Below, one piece after another: positions 33,827 through 45,329 of a stretch of DNA of 64,000 nucleotides (positions are counted from its first letter, which is position 1; the number at the start of each line of letters is the position of its first letter). The DNA is taken from NCBI RefSeq assembly GCF_003597395.2, contig NC_133769.1, positions 46,721,304-46,785,303 on the forward strand, read 5' to 3'. The stretch is from Chelonoidis abingdonii (taxonomy: Eukaryota; Chordata; Testudines; Testudinidae). Position numbers and translations under genes: made by a program. The notes beneath the pieces were generated by a model that did no database searches, was not told where the DNA came from, and was given only the letters and a program-made list of their open reading frames with translations.

Positions 33827-35232
33827 GGAGACTTGAGAGAAGGGTCAGAATCTGGGAAGAGCATGGGTTGTTACAGCAGGGATCAGGGAGAGACAATCCA
33901 GAACTGGAAGAGGGGGAGAGGGGGAAATCAAATCTGTATCTTAGATGTCTGTATACTAATGTGAGAAGTATGGGGAATAAGCGGGAAGAACTCAAAATGC
34001 TCATAAATAAACACAACTATGACATAGTTGGCATCACAGACTGACTTGGTGAGGTAATACGCATGACTGAAATATTGGTATAGAAGGGTACAGTTTGGAA
34101 GGACAGGCAGGAAAAAAAGGGAAGAGGTATTGCCTTATACAATATATTAAAGATGTATACACTTGGACTGAGCCTGAGATGGAAATAGAGACAGACTTGA
34201 TGAAAGTCTCCAGGTAAGGATAAAAGAGGTAAAAACAAGGGCAATGTCATGGTAGGGATCTACTACAGACCACCTCACCAGGAAAAAGAGGTGGATGAGG
34301 CTTTTTTAAAGCAACTAACAAAATCATCCAAAGCACAGGACTCGATGATGATGGGAGACTTCCACTACCCAGACATCTGTTGGGAAAATAAGACAGCAGG
34401 GCACAGATTATCCAAGTTCTTGGAATGTACTGGAGACAATTTTTTATTACAGAAGGTGGAGAAACGTATTAGGGGAGAGGCTGTTCTAGATTTGATTTTG
34501 ACAAGTGGGGGAAACTGGCTGAGATTTTGAAAGTGGAAGGCAGCTTGAGGGGAAGTGATCATTAAATGGTAGAGTTCATGATTTAAAGGAATGGTAGGAG
34601 GGAGAACAGTAAAATACATAGAATGGATTTCAAGAAGGCAGACTTTAGCAAACTCAGGGAGTTGGTACATAAAATCCCATGGGAAGCAAGACTAAGGGGA
34701 AAAACAGTTCAAGAGAGTTGGCAGTTTTTCAAAAAGCCATTATTAAGGGTGCAAGAGCAAACTATCCCACTGCATAAGAAATATAGGAAGTATGGCAAGA
34801 GACCACCCTGAGATCTTCAATGATCTGAAACTCAAAAAAGAGTCCTACAAAAAATGGAATCTAGGTCAAATTACAAAGGATGAATATAAACAAATAACAC
34901 AAGTATGCAGGGGCAAAATTAGAAAGGTCAAGGCACAAAACAAAATCAAACTAGCTAGAGACATAAAAGATAACAAGAAAATATTCTACAAATACATTAG
35001 AAGCAAGAGGAAGACCAAGGACAGGGTAGGCCCGTTTCTCAATGAGGGGGAAAAAACAATAACAGAAAATGTGGAAATGCCAGAGGTTCTTAATGACTTA
35101 TTTCTTTCGGTTTTCACCAAGAAGGTTGGTAGTTATTGGACATCTAACATAGTGAATACCAGTGAAAATGAGGTAGAATCAGAGGCTAAAATAAGGACAG
35201 AACACGTCAGCCAGAATCTGTGTCTGGACTGA
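33827..35232 (+). pseudogene. CR1 ORF2 endonuclease region, inverted
   Basis: It reads NVRSMGNKREELKMLINKHN and YDIVGIT, the start of the apurinic-type endonuclease, then [20 protein letters not shown] and [12 protein letters not shown]. The family has GDFN at that point; here the asparagine is histidine, so catalysis would be lost. The linker to the RT follows ([40 protein letters not shown]). Stops and frameshifts split the frame into pieces (34,249-34,530; 34,792-35,232). Confidence 0.85.
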
Positions 35233-35653
35233 TTTCAAAGCAGTAACAGACCTTTGAGGGTCACCAATTTGTTGTAGGCTTAGCATTTTAAAATAAGTTA
35301 AAAATTGTAATGATTGTTTCTTTTGCATTGCAATTTGATGTTCCTGTTCAAAATGTTCTGTGTAAATTAATTGTTTTGTGTGTAAATAAGGAATGTATGT
35401 GTTAAGAAATAAATGTAAAGGCCATTGCTGAACCAGACGTACAAGAAGAGAACCAGAGAACCTGGCAAGGGTGCCAGAAGGCTGCAACACGCTCCTATTG
35501 AAATGTCAGAGAAGGGCAGATTAACAACTCTAAAAATGAGACAGGCACCTATCAATGGGGACAAATTAGCTGTAATAAAAAAATAAAAAGAACAATTTAA
35601 GAAAACAAGCACTCATCAAACAACAATTAATTACAGTATAATGGAGCAAAACT
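35233..35653. other. AT-rich stretch, possibly old LTR material
   Basis: This is repetitive-looking, T-rich then A-rich sequence with an AAATAAATG near 35,408. I cannot assign a family. Confidence 0.35.
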
Positions 35654-36802
35654 CATTGGTCCCTGTCATAAACAGACAGTCCAGGGTTAATTCCTCATTT
35701 ACCTGTAAAAGGTTAAGAAGTTCACATAGCCTAGTGGAGACCTGACCAGAGGAACCAATGGGGGGACAAGATGTTTTCAAAGAGGGAGGACTGAAATCAG
35801 TCTTTGTCTATTGAGAAAAAGTTTGTGCCAAAGTGAAGGATCCAGGAATCAGCCATCTAACAGATCTTAAAAGTAGTAAGTGTTTAGAGAAAAAAATGTA
35901 TTAGATTATGCTAATTTTCTTTTGTGACTTCATTTTGCAAAATGTTGATTACTCTCCAGCTGTTCACAGCTGGAAACTTTCCTCTAACAAAAGCCCTCTG
36001 TTAAAAAATACACCTCTGCTTTCAGGCACAAAGAGATAAGATCTGTTTCTCTCTTCACTGCTTCCCAATCAGCCCAAAAGGAGAAAAAAAATCTTACTGG
36101 CTTTTGGCTCAAAATGAATCCCACTTCGCTGCCTACCATGTCAAGGTGTTACCCTTACTCTGAACTTTAGGGTACAGATGTGAGGACCTGCATGAGATAA
36201 CCCCTAAGCTTAGATCTAGTAGCTGCCACCACCACATAGTTTAACCAAATGTTTATGGGAGAGTCATTTGGAAACTCTATCTTCCCCCCAAATATTTCCC
36301 CAGTCTTTATCCCTCTTTTCCTGGAAGGATTGAGACTGATTCACCTCCCACCAATTCCTGGTAAGCCCAGATCCAAAAAAACCTTGGATCTTAAAACAAG
36401 GAAAAATCAATCAGGTTCTTAAAAGAAGACTTTTAATTAAAGAAAAATTGTGAAAGGAGTAAAACTGGGCAAAAACCTTAAAGTTACACAAAGAAACCCC
36501 ATTTGATTCTCCCTCTTATGCAAAACGAAGTCACAAAAGAAAATAAACATAATCTAATACATTCCTTCTCTAAACACTTACTACTTTTAGGAAATGTTAG
36601 ATGACTGATTCCTGGATCCTTCACTCCGGCACAAACTTTTTCTCAACAGACAAAGACTGATTTCAGTCCTCCCTCTTTGAAAACATCTTGTTCCCCCATT
36701 GGGTCCTCTGGTCAGGTGTCAACTAGGCTATGTGAACTTCTTAACCTTTTACAGGTAAAAGAGGAATTAATCCTGGACTGTCTGTTTATGACAGTCCCAA
36801 TG
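35654..36802. mobile_element. Element with 285-bp inverted terminal arms, class unknown
   Basis: The left arm 35,654-35,939 and right arm 36,520-36,802 are inverted copies. The tips read CATTGGTCCCTGTCATAAAC and CATTGGGACTGTCATAAAC. Shared internal blocks include AAAGAGGGAGGACTGAAATC and GTATTAGATTATG. The 580-bp centre has no recognisable coding sequence. It looks like a non-autonomous DNA transposon. Confidence 0.75.
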
Positions 36803-36819
36803 AAGAAAAATCACTATAT

Positions 36820-37081
36820 AAACAGGTTGCCTTGCCATGAAACTTTCTCCTGGCAAGACTTCCCTCAAGCATCATGTAGCAACTGATGGAACCTGGCTCT
36901 CCCTACCACTGGCCACTAGGTTGATACGGACTGGTAAATATAACATTGACTGGCAGGACAGTGTGCATGGAATGTGTAAGTGTGACTAAAAGGCAAATGC
37001 AAACTGCTGTATTCTCAATAAATGCTGTGTGTTGCCTTCTCCCCTATAAAAAAATCTCGTGTGCTTTGTATAAGCATAACA
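36820..37081 (+). repeat. LTR-like fragment
   Basis: It has a TATA-like CTATATAAACAGG near 36,815, an AATAAA at about 37,017 in TCTCAATAAATGCTGTGTG, and ends CATAACA where CR1 sequence begins. This resembles the end of a retroviral LTR. The 5' border is not defined. Confidence 0.4.
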
Positions 37082-37520
37082 TTTGGGGATACTTGAAATT
37101 CCCCATAATTATTGAGTTTTTTATTTTAATAGTCTCTCTAATCTCCCTGAGCATTTCAGTCACTATTATCATCCTATTCCCATGGTTGGTAATGTATTCC
37201 TAGTGCTATATTATTATTAGAGCATAGAATTACTATCCATAGAGATTCTATGGTACAGTTTGGTTCATTTAAGATTTATATTTCATTTGATTCTACACAT
37301 TCTTTAATGTATAGTGCCACTTACCCATCAGCACGTCCTGTTCTGTCCTTCTGATATGTTTTGTATCCTGATATTACTGTATCTCATTGATTATCCTCGT
37401 TCCACCAAATTTCTATGATGCCTATTATATCAGTATCTTCATTTAATATGAGGCACTCTAGTTCACCCATCTTATTTAGACTTCTAGCATTAGTAAATAA
37501 GCACTTTAAAAACTTGTCTC
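37082..37520 (-). pseudogene. CR1 ORF2 endonuclease N-terminus
   Basis: It reads KCLFTNARSLN, GELECLILNEDTDIIGI and EIWWNEDNQ, the first endonuclease block. Further on it reads KIKNSIIMGNFKYP, where the family has MGDFNYP, so both catalytic-region residues have changed. The sequence stops at 37,082. Multiple stops interrupt the frame. Confidence 0.8.
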
Positions 37521-37738
37521 TTTTTAGCTGTCTGCCATTACATGATGTAATTGAAGGGACCTTTTTTCAATTTACTGTTTCTCATCGGATCCTACCTGTG
37601 TTTTGTCATCTTTCCATTCTCTCCTCCTTACTAGGACATAGAGAATCTCCATTAATAGATCTTCTCCTAAGGGATGCCTCTGTCTGAATCACATGCTTCT
37701 CTGCACCTGTTGGCTTTCCCCTAAGTTTAAAAATTGCT

Positions 37739-38638
37739 ATGACCTTTTTAATTTTAACTGCCTACAATCTGGTTCCATTTTGGTTTAGGTGGAGCCCATT
37801 CTGCCTGTATAGGCTCCCTCTATCCCAAAAGCTTTCCCAGTTCCTAATAAATCTAAACCCCTCCTCCCTACACCATTGTCTCTTCCATGCATTGAGACCC
37901 TGCAGTTCTGCCTGTATAACTGGTGCTGTGGATGGAACTGGAAGCATTTCAGAGAATGCTACCATGGAGGTCCTGGACTTCAATCTCTTACCTAGCAGCC
38001 TAAATTTGGCCTCTAGGACCGCTCTCCAATCCTTACCTATGTACCTATGTGTACCACAACTAACTGCTCCTCCCCAGCACTACATATAAGTCTATCTCGA
38101 TGTCTCAGGAGATCCACAACCTTTGCACCAAGCAGGCAAGTCACCATGCGGTCTCCCAGTCATCGCAAACCCAGCTATCTATGTTTCTAATGATTGAATC
38201 ACCCGTTATTAATACTTGTCCCTTCCTAATAACTGAAGCTTCCTTCCCTGGAGAGGTATTGTCAGTGCGAAAGAGTACCACATCATCATCTGGAAGGAGG
38301 GTCCCAACTACAGGATCATTTCCCTCTGATCCCATTGGATGTTCTCCTTCCCTGAGACTACCATCCTCCTCAACAGCACAGAGGCTGTCAGACCAGGGAT
38401 GTGACTGTTATACAGTGTCCCAGAAAGCCTCATCTATGTACCTCTTTGTCTCTGTTATCTCCTTCAGTTCAGCCACTCTGGTCTCCAAAGCCCATACATT
38501 GTCTCTGAGGGCCAGGAGCTCCTTGCACTGAATGCATACATACGCTACCTGCCCATAGAGCAGGTAGTCATACATGCTGCATTGGGTGCAATAAACTGGA
38601 TAGCCCCCAATCTGTTGCTGAACTTCTGCCTGCATTAT
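37739..38638 (-). pseudogene. CR1 ORF1 with GDSL/SGNH-esterase-like domain
   Basis: The minus strand opens with MQAEVQQQIGGYPVYCTQC, a cysteine pattern CTQC...CIQC and a short coiled coil (RVAELKEITETKRYIDEAF). A second frame gives VLITGDSIIRNIDSWVCDD with the GDS nucleophile motif. A third gives MKSRTSMVAFSEMLPVPSTA and FWDRGSLYRQNGLHLNQNG, where the GLHLN histidine of the esterase is kept but the preceding residue, usually aspartate, is asparagine. CR1 ORF1 proteins are known to carry this esterase fold. Frameshifts and a stop after FWDTV show it is inactive. Confidence 0.85.
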
Positions 38639-38759
38639 CTTTTTACTCCTGCAGCTCCGTCCTTTGTTAATGTTTTGTTTTTATCAGGGGGCAGTTTTGG
38701 CTTTAAGTTTAAAGAATCTTCAGTGTATCTAACCCTCCTCCCCACACTCCTCCTCTAAA

Positions 38760-38990
38760 CTCCCTTGCAAAAGTCCCCTGTTAACTGCTCCTATTTGCAA
38801 ATAACACTTTCCAAACCAGTCATGATTTTACAGACCTCTATCATAGCCCTCCCTCAGTCATCTCTTTTCCAAGCTGAAAAGTCCCATTCTTTTTAATTGC
38901 TCCTCATATGGAAGCTATTCCATGCCCCTGGTCATTTTTGTTGCAGTTGTCTGTATCTTTTCAAATTCTAACACATCTGTGACTGGAGTA
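38760..38990 (-). repeat. CR1-type LINE 3' fragment
   Basis: On the plus strand it contains CATAGCCCTCCCTCAGTCAT, CTTTTCCAAGCTGAAAAGTC and GGTCATTTTTGTTGC, the conserved C-terminal coding sequence of CR1 relatives read backwards. Confidence 0.7.
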
Positions 38991-39965
38991 CTAATGGGGG
39001 CCAGCTGTGGTCACTCATTTAGGGTGAACTGCAAAGAATGGGGCAGACAATCCCATAAAGCTGGTGGATATTCCAATACTTAGATTTACCAAGCCAGCAT
39101 AAAACAGCTTCTTTATTACCTCACCGGTTACTCAGAAATCCAGACAACACAGTTCCCTTAAAGTGATCCAGCCTCAGTCCTCCATTCCATGTCAAATATG
39201 ATGAAAATTTCTGTAAATCTTATTTCATCTTATAAAAGAAAAGATTCTACCAATCCCAAAGGATCAGACACAATACCTCTCGGGTTATTCAATATATCAA
39301 GTCTTACCCAAATATACACTACAGCCAATTCTTATTAAATAAACTAAAATTTATTAAAAAACAAAAGAGAAAGAGAGTATGGTTAAAAGATCAATATACA
39401 TACAGACCTGAGTTCAATTCATTTAGCTGCAAATTCATAGCAGAGATGGTGAGCTCTGCGGTTGCGAAGAGTTCTTTCAGAAATAGTTCATAGATTATAG
39501 TCCAATGTCACTTTCAGGGAGTATCAGCATAACTGGGACCTCAGTCGTGTGGCTCAAACTTCCCCTGATGAAGCTTAAGCAGATCTGAGATGACAGAATC
39601 AGGACCCAAGGAGCTTTTATACAATTTCATGTCTTTTGACAAGTTGGAGTTCCTCAGGAAACAAAAGGTAATTAGATGACTTTGAAGGAGGTCCATCACT
39701 GCTACTTAGCTATACAAACTAACATAAGGCCATTTGCTTGTTTCTCCATCATTCACAATACTTTTCAAAGACAGATGAATACTGAGATATCCTGTGTTTA
39801 CAATTCATTTAAATGCTAGAATGTTCTTTTCATCTCTGAGCTATCAGAATATAGCATAGACAGGGATGGTTGATTACATCCTTGAACCTACTCATACATA
39901 TGTAAATGTACAAAACCACAAACATTATCTCCCCACATGTCTTTTGAGGGTTATTTATTTTGCAG
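38991..39965. repeat. Unclassified interspersed repeat, about 0.9 kb
   Basis: It includes TAAACTAAAATTTATTAAAA and AGAGAAAGAGAGTATGGTTA, a sequence I associate with a high-copy turtle repeat, possibly LTR-derived. No termini or coding sequence were recognised. Confidence 0.45.
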
Positions 39966-40016
39966 GATTTAACCCTTTCTAGCCATGCATCCCAACATCC
40001 TTTCACACTTCCCTAA

Positions 40017-40135
40017 AACACACACACACACATACAGACACACAGAGTCTCTGTTTCTCTCACATGCACTAGCTCTTTCTCACACACACATACACACACA
40101 CACTCTGTCACATGCACACACACACACATATTGTT
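40017..40135. repeat. Imperfect (CA)n microsatellite
   Basis: Several CA runs are interrupted by short unique stretches such as GAGTCTCTGTTTCTCTC. Confidence 0.9.
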
Positions 40136-40165
40136 ATTACTGCTTGGTACTTCCTGTCAAAATGC

Positions 40166-40466
40166 TCATGGTGAGCCAGGAGCGGCTAGGGGCTGCAGGA
40201 GGGCCGTGGGCTCTGGCAAGATGCAGCCCCCATGTGACAGCATGTAGCCTGCCTTGAGCCACTGCCACAGATCTGCTGTGTACGAAGCTCGGTGTGTGTC
40301 AGCAATGGGGAGGGATTCTGGGGGTCTGCAGGTGGGGTTAGTGGCTGTGCCTCCTCGACACACTGGGGTCAGTGGCGCCAGCTGGGAACTACCTTCCGTG
40401 GAGCATAGGGGCACCAGTTTAATAATACTGCGTAGGGCCCCATAAATCCTAAGGACAGCCCAGGCA
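40166..40466. repeat. GC-rich repeat fragment, possibly hAT-related
   Basis: Its right end on the minus strand, GGGCTGTCCTTAGG followed by GGGGCCCTACGCAGTA, resembles the hAT element at 4388. A matching left end was not found. Confidence 0.4.
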
Positions 40467-40689
40467 GTATTCAAGGTATGGGCATACCAAGGATTTATCT
40501 AGTGGCATTATAATATATTCTGTCTTATTATCTCTCCCTTTCCTAATGCTTCCTAACACTGCTATCTGCTCAATGTGCAGCAACAGTCAAAAAAGCTCTT
40601 TTCAGAGCACTGTCTTTGACTCTAAGCTCTCTTTCTTGAGCGATAACAGCTATTTTAGGCCCCATCATTTTGTATGTATAGTTGGCACT

Positions 40690-41480
40690 ATTTTTTCCAA
40701 TGTGCATTACTTAACACTGAATTTCATCTGCCATTTTGTTGCCCAGTCACCCAGTTTACTGAGATTCCTCTGCAGTCAGTTTTAGACTTATCTGGAGTGA
40801 TTTTGTTTCATCTACGAGCTTTGCCACCTCATTGTTTACCCCCTTTTCTAGACCATTTAATGTGTTGAATAGTACAGGTCTGAGTGTGGATCCTTGGAGG
40901 CAGGGGCAACTCCAGGCCCCAGCATGCCAAGCGTGTGCTTGGGGCGGCATGCCGCGAGGGGCGCTCTGCCGGTCGCCGGGAGGGCGGCAGGCAGGGCTCC
41001 GGTGGACCTCCTGCAGGCGTGCCTGCGGACGGTCCACTGGTCCCGCGGCTTCGGTGGAGCCGCGGGACCAGCAAACCCTTTGCAGGCACGCCTGTGGGAG
41101 GTCCACCAGAGCCACGGGACCGGCGACCGGCAGAGCGCCTCCCACAGCATGCCGCCGTGCTTGGGATGGCGAAATGTCTGGAGCCGCCCCTGCTTGGAGG
41201 ATCCCACTATTTACCTCTTTCCATTGTGGAAAATGACTATTTATTCCTACCCTTTGTTTCCTATGAGAGGACTTTCCCTCTTATTCCATGACCGCTTACT
41301 TTGCTTAAGAGCCTTTGGCATGAGACCTTAACAAGGCTTTCTGAAAGTTCAAGTACAGTAGATCACCCTTGTCCATATGCTTGTTGACACCTTCAAAGAA
41401 ATCTAATAGATTGGGGAGGCATGATTTCTCTTTACAAGCTGTGTGGACTCTTTCCCAATATATTGTGTGTGTCTGATTTT
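40690..41480 (-). pseudogene. CR1 reverse-transcriptase fragment, split by a hAT element
   Basis: Minus-strand reading gives SCLPNLLDFFEGVNKHMDKG and DLLYLNFQKAL from 41,440 to 41,330. After the inserted hAT (40,901-41,192) it gives [14 protein letters not shown] in one frame and EVAKLVDETKSL in another. The family has FADDTK there, so the catalytic YADD/FADD box is LVDE and inactive. Frameshifts and stops are many. Confidence 0.8.
40901..41192. mobile_element. Non-autonomous hAT element in a CR1 fragment
   Basis: It starts CAGGGGCAACTCCAGGC and ends with CAGGGGCGGCTCCAGACA read on the minus strand. CTTGGAGG flanks it on both sides (40,893-40,900 and 41,193-41,200), a perfect 8-bp target duplication. 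The interior is strongly GC-rich and palindromic, so several long false ORFs appear in all frames. Confidence 0.95.
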
Positions 41481-42769
41481 TTTTTTAACCTCTATGGTTA
41501 CAACCAGATTGCCTGGTACTGAAGTAGAATGGATAGTGGTAGTAGAGGCACAGACGAGCCAAGCACAGGCCTACTCGTTTCAGGTGGGTTTGTACCTGGC
41601 ATGGCTCAGCTGTGCCTCTGCTTCTCTCACCTAGGTTATTGCAGCTACACTGATGGTCATGCACGATGAAAGTTCATACTGCAGACATGGCCTAAACTGA
41701 CTTTTTAAAAAGGAGATTAGTTAAGGAAAAAAACAGCGAAAAATTGAAAAGATGAATTAATTCCTGTTGTGTAGAGAACTATATCTAACAAAATGTAGAG
41801 AACTAACTCTATTGATTGATATGGTTTTCTGGCACTGTAATTCCCTCCAATCACAGAAATATGGACTAGTGACAGTTGAGTAGGGTTCAAACAAACTTCA
41901 AAGACAACTGAATTCCAACTGTGAAACATTCATGAACTTGAGAGAAATGGGAATTCAGTTTCTGGACAGCATTGCACATTTCTCAAAACTGTGAGAGAGC
42001 AATCAAACTTTTTAGCATGGAAGATGGAAGGAAGCCCATAGGAGTTGCTGTTTCCTACCAAAAATTTAAAGTGCAAAATTACTGATGTTGATGGCATTTG
42101 TCCTGCAAAAGTTCTACATAATTAATATATCTTCACCTGTAATAGTGTTAGACGATTACAAGAGGTTATTATTGGTCTACTTATTATTATAAAGCAAACT
42201 TCATGAGTAACTTTTCAGCTCATAGAGTCAAAACTGATAGGAACAAAGCATTAATTTATTTTCCAATAAACCTTCCTCAGGTAGCATTAGGTATTTTTAG
42301 GCACGTTTACACCATCAACTTACAAAAAACCCCACACTCCTACCAAAATCTCCCAGCTATTATATTCCCTTCTCCCTCTTGCACCATTCCAATTCTTCTA
42401 TCCTCTTATAGCTCTTTCCACCTTCTCCCTGCCCCCCAGCTTTTCATTCCCTATATTCTGTATTCCAGATCTTCACTCCAGTTTGTCTTCCTCTCTAGCC
42501 TACTTCTGGATCCATTCTCTCCCTCCAGCTCCTCTCTTCCTATTTTCTCCTTTCAACTTCTTTCTCTTCCCATTCTCCCCTTTTCAAAGTCCCATTCTGT
42601 ACAGTTTCTCTACCCTTTGATTTCCTCTTCTCCCTTCTTGCATGATCCACCATTGGCCTGAGGCTAGGTGTGAGAATCACTGCTGCTGTGCTCAGACCTC
42701 TCATTAGGGAGCAGATGTCAATCTGCTCCCCATTTCACATAGAGGTATGTGGGCGACATCAGGTATGGC
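41481..42769. other. Intergenic DNA with a pyrimidine-rich tract
   Basis: No gene was recognised. 42,340-42,660 is C/T-rich and gives a false 152-codon open frame rich in serine, leucine and proline. Confidence 0.6.
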
Positions 42770-42995
42770 CTTTTTGTTCTGTGTTTGTACAGTGGCTAGT
42801 ATGATGGGGTTAGGGTGACCAGACAGCAAGTATGAAAAATCAGGGCAGGAGGTGGAGGGTAATAGGTGCCTTTATAAGAAAAAGCCCCCAAAATCGAGAC
42901 TGTCCCTATAAAATCGGGACATCTGGTCACCCTAGATGGGGTCCTGGTCCATAACTGGAGCTGCTAACTGCTACAATAATACAGATAATAAATAA
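42770..42995 (+). repeat. L2-like LINE 3' end, interrupted
   Basis: TTTTTGTTCTGTGTTTGTACAG leads to GTATGATGGGGT, then, after an inserted MITE, CCTGGTCCATAACTGGAGCT and an ATAATAAATAATAA tail. With the insertion removed it reads as one continuous repeat, as in the copy at 4738. Confidence 0.75.
42811..42934. mobile_element. 124-bp hAT-type MITE
   Basis: Perfect inverted ends TAGGGTGACCAGA are flanked by an exact 8-bp duplication GATGGGGT (42,803-42,810 and 42,935-42,942). A related copy lies at 45,204. Confidence 0.95.
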
Positions 42996-45203
42996 TAAGC
43001 AAACACAGTCTACTACAGCTGGCAATCCTGTCACAGGATTGCTTTTAAAGGCACACAGATAGCTGAATAGCAGTGTTAGAGTGGGGCAGTGGGCAAGTGA
43101 GCCTGTAGACAAGTGTGAAGCTGAGAGGCTCTTAAAATACCAGCAGGTACTTTCTGGCAACACTCAGCAGCTGCCACTGCTCTACTCTAAGAATTCTGTC
43201 AGATAAGACAGGGTCTATCACAGCACTGTGGATCACTGAATCTCAGCTCCACTGAGCATTTTCTGCTGATGGCAGAATTCCCCCTATTTTCCTGGGAGTT
43301 CTATCTGAATAAGAACCTCCGAATCAGGCCCACAATTTCTCACTCTTTCCCTTGCTTTATTTTGATTCTCCCTCACTTTCTGTTCCCTCGTGTCTATCTC
43401 CTACCCAGGGCCTTACCGTTGCTGCTGACACTCCACTCTTCCAGTTCCCTCTTTCTCTGGCCATCCAGCTGCCATTCTTCCCTGTCATGGATCTTTCCAT
43501 TTCCAACACTCCATCCTTTTGTCTGGTGTAGGGACATCACCCAAAGCTTCTTAGAGGAAATCATTGTACCTCACTACAAGGTTATTGGAGGACAGACATT
43601 AAAAAAAAAACTGATTATCCTGAGACTGTACAGCATGCAAGGGTTATAATATGATCATACTTACTCTGGGGGGTCTATTTTGTGTAATGAAATATCCCAT
43701 CCAAAGCCAAACCTTACAAAAAGAAAGTGGAGAATATCAAATAAATAATGTTGCCCTTGTCCTGTGCTGTGATCTGTAGAAACTTCTTACCTCTGTGAAA
43801 TGCTCCTCAAAAGGGCAGAATTGGGCCATTAGTATGCAGCAAATCTGCTTCAAAAACTCATTCCTTTTTCTGAATATTACAAACTGTGCACATCCTGTAT
43901 TTCACATTGCTATTTCTGGAAATGAATACATGACTTCAGATAATTTACTAACAGTCAACAGGAAAATGGAACTGCCATTTATCTTTAAGTTCAACTTTGT
44001 GTACTGACTCAGGCAATTACAGCTTCATCTGTTAGTTAATTTCATCTGCCAATGGCTCCCTTGAATCTCCTTGCAGATTTCAGCTATTTCCTGCAGGTCT
44101 GCTGGATATGAGTGGTCACTGTTTATATGTTAACCATTAAGGGTTTTTTAAAACCATTGTTAAAGCAGCACAGCAGTTTGGAAACTGGTTTAAAATCACT
44201 TACCTTGTCAGCATGGGAGTCCAGTATAATACATGATGTCACTTTTTCAGCAAGGTGGGTACAGACATGTGGAAAGCTTCAGAAGTGAAAAATGATTCTT
44301 ATCTTCTGAGTTACTAGACTTTATATTCATACCTATTTATATTGGACCAGGTTATCCGCTTAATTTCTGTAAGTGAAAGGGACTCAGAAGCAGTAGCTCT
44401 CTCCCAGAAGGGCACAGTAGAAGCAAAGTGCTTCCTTGGTGTTATCACCTTTCTTACCCCTGGCTCCTTACAGGGACCTGGTTCTGGAGATGGGGAACAA
44501 AAAGAGGTACTGAGGCTACTCTCAGTGGTGTGGTACTTCCCCATCCAACACACACACACCCTGCTTTGCCTCCAAACTTAATCCAGAGAAAACAGCTTGT
44601 CCAGTTGCTGACAGTGATTGAAGGCACACAGCTGAAGATACAAGAAGATAGCAGCCTTGGGGTCATGCTGGACTATTCATTACTCCAGGACACACACTGT
44701 AAGAGATGTGAGGACTGCACAGAGATCACTTCATCATTCAAAGACAGTTTTGCTCCACAAGGATGGCAAAGCTAGAGAAGTCATGGTTCAGACTCTGAGA
44801 TCTCTCTTTCCTTACAGTCTCATTGGCAGAACCTAAACACTAGAACTTCTTACTGGGAGACATGAGACAGGCTCAGCTTGACCACATTTTGATGTAAGAC
44901 CCACCTTTTTGCTAAAGTCTTCTCCAACAACATGATGTCTGCATCTGAAAATGCAGAATTTTGCCCATATAACCTCATTGCTGGAGATGCTGCACAAGCT
45001 AAAAAGGAAAGTGCTTGACTTACAGATACCAGGTTGAGTTTGCTGTGCTGTCAAGTAGCAACACTTTAAAAAACTTGCAGAATGAGCAAATTTGTTCTGC
45101 AGTCATTAGGAATCAATAAAGAAGGAAAATGACAAGGCTATTTTTAGCCACTTTTCAGACAATAACTGTTGTTAATTATTTGTATTACAGAAGCATTTCA
45201 AGG
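42996..45203. other. Intergenic DNA, nothing recognised
   Basis: No exon or named repeat was found. 43,330-43,520 is pyrimidine-rich. Short ORFs (up to 126 codons) have no recognisable similarity. Confidence 0.55.
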
Positions 45204-45325
45204 TAGGGTGACCAGATGTTTCGATTTTATAGAGACAATCCTGATATTTGGGGCTTTGTCTTATATAGGTGCCTATTATTCTCGACCCCATCCCAATTTT
45301 TCACACTTGCCTTCTGGTCACCCTA
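45204..45325. mobile_element. Second copy of the TAGGGTGACCAGA MITE
   Basis: The ends TAGGGTGACCAGA and TAGGGTGACCAGA (minus strand) are the same as in the copy at 42,811; internal blocks GATTTTATAGAGACAAT and TATATAGGTGCCTATTA are related. Flanking octamers TTTCAAGG and GTGTCAGG do not match well. Confidence 0.85.
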
Positions 45326-45329
45326 GTGT

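Larger units (their letters stand above)
33240..35232 (-). mobile_element. CR1 LINE copy, probable 5'-inverted insertion
   Basis: The 3' end of a CR1 element runs on the minus strand (33,240-33,826) and meets, without a gap, the endonuclease part of a CR1 element on the plus strand (33,827-35,232). This head arrangement is what twin-primed reverse transcription produces. The middle, with most of the reverse transcriptase, is missing. Two independent insertions remain possible. Confidence 0.7.
37082..38700 (-). mobile_element. CR1 LINE 5' half (ORF1 and start of ORF2)
   Basis: ORF1 (37,739-38,638) and the endonuclease start of ORF2 (37,082-37,520) lie in the usual order on the minus strand. 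The element is cut off at 37,082 inside the endonuclease, where LTR-like sequence begins. Most CR1 copies are 3' fragments, so retention of the 5' half is unusual. Confidence 0.8.

Noticed and set aside
40017..40135. CRISPR-like or regulatory array
   Set aside because: It is an ordinary interrupted CA microsatellite in a vertebrate genome.
40832..41331. Cluster of 116-145 codon ORFs on both strands
   Set aside because: They are caused by the GC-rich palindromic interior of the hAT element at 40,901-41,192 and run into CR1 sequence.
42203..42661. 152-codon ORF on the plus strand
   Set aside because: Pyrimidine-rich tract yielding a serine/leucine/proline-rich frame; no known domain or splice context.
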